From: Hydrogenimonas sp. SS33
GTDB lineage: Bacteria > Campylobacterota > Campylobacteria > Campylobacterales > Hydrogenimonadaceae
DNA: 64,000 bases
NCBI RefSeq assembly: GCF_040436365.1
Contig: NZ_AP026369.1
Coordinates: 1,365,501-1,429,500, forward strand
Direction of reading: 5' to 3'
The position numbers were made by a program, and so were the translations under genes. The notes below the pieces were generated by a model that had not been told where the DNA came from, did no database searches, and saw nothing but the letters and a program-made list of their open reading frames with translations. Positions 61,862 through 64,000 of the stretch are shown piece after piece (the stretch's first letter is position 1; every line of letters begins with the position of its first letter).

Positions 61862-61937
61862 GGCCCCTTCATCTAGCGGTCCAGGATGCAAGGTTTTCAT
61901 CCTTGTCACAGGGGTTCGAGTCCCCTAGGGGTCACCA
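61862..61937 (+). tRNA. tRNA-Glu (anticodon TTC)
   Basis: A 76-nt cloverleaf with encoded CCA: acceptor GGCCCCT/AGGGGTC, anticodon arm CAAGG-TTTTCAT-CCTTG giving anticodon TTC, T-arm with GTTCGAGTC. It reads GAA and GAG. Confidence 0.96.
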
Positions 61938-61965
61938 CCGTTTTCTTCATTACCCTCCTGATTTT

Positions 61966-62478
61966 TCAGCACGTTTTTTGATACCCAAGCCATTTTAGAA
62001 TATTTTGACGCATGTGCATCGCATGCGTCCCCTGCCAGTAGATTTTTCCGCATTTGCTGCACTGCCAGAACCCCTCCAGCCACCGGTAGGTCTCTTTCGG
62101 AATCTCGTTTCTATGCATCCGCTTGTCGCAGGGGACCATGGCGCGGTTGCAGCAGAGCGAGCGGTGAAAGGGGTGGGCGTAGCGGCGCAGGTCCATGAGA
62201 AGGGCGAGACGCCGCACCTGCCGCTGCGACGCTTCGCAGGAGAAGAGAATGATCCGCTCCGGCAGCCGCGCCTGCAATGCCCTGTCGCAGGTGAGGCCGA
62301 TACGACCGAACCGGCATATACCGACGATTTCGTCATCGCCGATGTCGTTGCGCCAGACCGTATCGAACCCCAGAAGCCGCAGAGAGAGGGCCACTTTCGC
62401 CAGGTGGACGTCGCAGACAAAGCGGGGGCGAACCTTCCAGGGAATACAAAAGTCTCCCTTTCTCTCCCTCTTATCCAT
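61966..62478 (-). CDS. Mut7-C family RNase/zinc-ribbon protein
   Basis: This 170-aa protein has the PIN-like Mut7-C core (PRFVCDVHLAKVALSLRLLGFDTVW, acidic pair DDE, LTCDRALQARL) and a C-terminal CxxC zinc site (WQCSKCGKIYWQGTH, with further Cys in RSLCCNRAM and VPCDKR). The family is predicted to contain nucleases acting on RNA. There is no obvious operon partner. Confidence 0.85.
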   Translation of the reverse strand: MDKRERKGDFCIPWKVRPRFVCDVHLAKVALSLRLLGFDTVWRNDIGDDEIVGICRFGRIGLTCDRALQARLPERIILFSCEASQRQVRRLALLMDLRRYAHPFHRSLCCNRAMVPCDKRMHRNEIPKETYRWLEGFWQCSKCGKIYWQGTHAMHMRQNILKWLGYQKTC

Positions 62479-62503
62479 ACTGCGGGGGTGAACCTAAAGG
62501 CCG

Positions 62504-64000
62504 CTATACATGGCAGATGCCATGGTCCGTCCGCTCCTGCATCCACTGCTGAAACGCCTCGATGCTCATCGGTTTGCCGAAATAGTATCCCTGGACGATA
62601 TCGCAGCCGAAATTTTTGAGGAATGTGAGCTGGGTCTCATTCTCCACCCCTTCCGCAACCGTTTTCATGTCGAAGTGGGAGGCGATATCGATGATGGTAC
62701 GCGTCAGGACCTCGTCGTTGGGGTTGATGCCGATATCCTCGATGAACCCCTTGTCGATCTTGAGGGTTTTGATGGAGAGGTTTTTCAGGTAGGCCAGAGA
62801 GGAGTAGCCGGTTCCGAAGTCGTCGATGCTGAAGCGGAAACCCATCTCCCGAAGTTCCCGCAGCTTTTCATTGATGGTCCGGAAGTTTTCAATGAAGACG
62901 GACTCGGTCATCTCCAGCTCTATGCGCGAAGGGTCGATCTCACCCGCGGCTGCCATCTCCTTCACCATCTCGATAAAGTCGCTGCGGACGAACTCCTTGA
63001 TACTGATATTGACGGCGATATACTCCAGCGGCAACTCCCGTGTCTGCCGGGAAACCTGCCGCAGTACCCACTGCCCCAGTTCGTGAATCGCCCCGCTCTC
63101 TTCGGCGAGCGGAATGAAAATCTCCGGGGAGATCAGCCCTTTGCGGGGATGTTCCCACCGCAACAGCGCCTCCGCCCCGACACAGCGTGCCGTCGCGATT
63201 TCGACCTGGGGCTGGTAGAGGATGGTCAGCTGGTTCTTTTCGATGGCGTTGTGGATATCCTGAAGCAGCTCCGTCTTGTCGACGGTGCTCTTCTCAAGCT
63301 GGCTGTCGAAGAGTTTGATGCTGTTCTTGCCCGAAGACTTGGCTTCGTACATCGCCACGTCCGCCTCTTTGAGCAGATCGAAGAAATCCCTGCCGTGCTT
63401 AAAGAGGGTGATGCCGATACTGACGCTGAAGTGGAGTTTCCGCCCCTTGATCGAAAAGGGCCGGGCGATCTCTTCGCAAATCTTCTTCGCGACGATCTCG
63501 CTTTTGAGGGCGGCCTCTTCCCTGTCCCCCTTGATGTCGGAGAGGAGGACGACGAACTCGTCTCCGCCGAGGCGGGCGACGATATCTCCGGTGCGCATCA
63601 GTTCGGTCAGGCGCTTGGCGAGCTGCACCAGCAGGTAATCCCCCACGTCGTGCCCCATGGAGTCGTTGATCTGCTTGAAGTTGTCCAGGTCCAGGAAAAG
63701 GAGGGCATTGGTCGTGTCGTTCCGCTCGGCCCTGAGCATCGCGATCTTCACATGCTCCAGAAGCAGCTTCCGCCGGGGCAGACCCGTCAGTTCGTCGTAA
63801 TAGGCGAGGTAGTCCGCCCGTTCCCTGGCGATTCGCTCCTTGGTCACGTTGCGGCCGTAGAGGTTGATCCGGTGAATATCCAGGGAGACCACGTCAAACT
63901 GATAGACCTCTTCCCCGTATTTGAGGTCGACACTCTTTTCATCCCCTTCGCAGACCCTCTGCAAAAACCGCTTCCATCGCACCGGCTGGTTCGTGCGCAA
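62504..64000 (-). CDS. GGDEF-EAL signalling protein, N-terminus beyond window
   Basis: About 498 residues are visible. The end of a PAS-like sensor (VYQFDVVSLDIHRINLYGRNVTKE) is followed by a GGDEF domain with intact RLGGDEFVV and an EAL domain with GAEALLRWEHP, NISIKEF, ELEMTES and DDFGTGYSSLAYL. Both catalytic motifs look complete, so it may make and degrade c-di-GMP. The protein's start, and probably more sensor sequence, lie to the right of the window. Confidence 0.93.
   Translation of the reverse strand: MRTNQPVRWKRFLQRVCEGDEKSVDLKYGEEVYQFDVVSLDIHRINLYGRNVTKERIARERADYLAYYDELTGLPRRKLLLEHVKIAMLRAERNDTTNALLFLDLDNFKQINDSMGHDVGDYLLVQLAKRLTELMRTGDIVARLGGDEFVVLLSDIKGDREEAALKSEIVAKKICEEIARPFSIKGRKLHFSVSIGITLFKHGRDFFDLLKEADVAMYEAKSSGKNSIKLFDSQLEKSTVDKTELLQDIHNAIEKNQLTILYQPQVEIATARCVGAEALLRWEHPRKGLISPEIFIPLAEESGAIHELGQWVLRQVSRQTRELPLEYIAVNISIKEFVRSDFIEMVKEMAAAGEIDPSRIELEMTESVFIENFRTINEKLRELREMGFRFSIDDFGTGYSSLAYLKNLSIKTLKIDKGFIEDIGINPNDEVLTRTIIDIASHFDMKTVAEGVENETQLTFLKNFGCDIVQGYYFGKPMSIEAFQQWMQERTDHGICHV

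Overview
The window looks like a chromosome segment of a GC-rich member of the Campylobacterota (former Epsilonproteobacteria). The evidence is gene content and order: ftsW near flgB-flgC-fliE-ftsI (the Helicobacter-type arrangement), an all-alpha MazG-like dUTPase, a UbiA/MqnP-type prenyltransferase, and a 14-gene nuo locus without a normal NADH-binding NuoE/NuoF pair. Hydrogenimonas- or Nitratifractor-like genera would fit the high GC, but the genus cannot be fixed from the sequence alone.

Layout: 1-7.1 kb holds cell-wall and division genes (murG, dut, ftsW, ftsI), a Bax-like glucosaminidase and the rod genes flgBC/fliE. 7.3-9.3 kb holds panC and prfB. 9.5-15.1 kb is a tripartite RND efflux operon. 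15.3-18.3 kb holds a small Cys-rich protein, a chemoreceptor with a c-type haem motif, and a FadL/OmpP1 porin. 18.4-24.2 kb is a compact, more AT-rich operon: an SQR-like flavoprotein, a 60-aa protein, cytochrome b, a Tat-type four-cluster ferredoxin, a YdhV-like aldehyde:ferredoxin-oxidoreductase-family subunit and a 128-aa protein. It is followed by a lipoprotein gene whose start codon is separated from its frame by an A8 tract. A 43-bp copy of the 3' end of the FadL gene lies beyond this block, so the block is bracketed by a direct duplication. 25.6-28.4 kb is a second efflux-type operon (NodT/HlyD/DUF3302). 28.6-31.5 kb holds tRNA-Arg, a uracil-DNA glycosylase-like gene, two conserved unknowns and a prenyltransferase. 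31.9-52.5 kb holds miaA and the nuoA-N operon with a TPR gene at its end. 52.8-54.9 kb holds an AAA+ ATPase and a small DNA-binding-like protein. 55.3-60.4 kb holds a fadD-fadL operon divergent from a VolA-like surface lipase. 60.4-64 kb holds nfo, a lipoprotein, tRNA-Glu, a Mut7-C protein and a GGDEF/EAL protein cut by the window edge.

How the genes work together: the Nuo complex has two tandem NuoG paralogues, and a GltD-like flavoprotein fused to a NuoF-type Fe-S domain takes the place of NADH-binding NuoF, so the electron donor is probably not plain NADH. The YdhV-like operon reads as a membrane-anchored, probably periplasm-facing oxidoreductase feeding the quinone pool through cytochrome b, next to an SQR-like quinone reductase; its substrate is unknown and sulfur chemistry is only a guess. 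VolA-FadL-FadD would release, import and activate fatty acids.

The intergenic DNA is unusually rich in repeats: two copies of a MITE-like element with 21-bp terminal inverted repeats (upstream of flgB and miaA), one 216-bp near-palindrome, a two-copy dispersed repeat carrying a terminator and a heptamer array, and several further heptanucleotide arrays. One array lies inside the TolC signal-peptide coding sequence and another fills the dut-murG junction.
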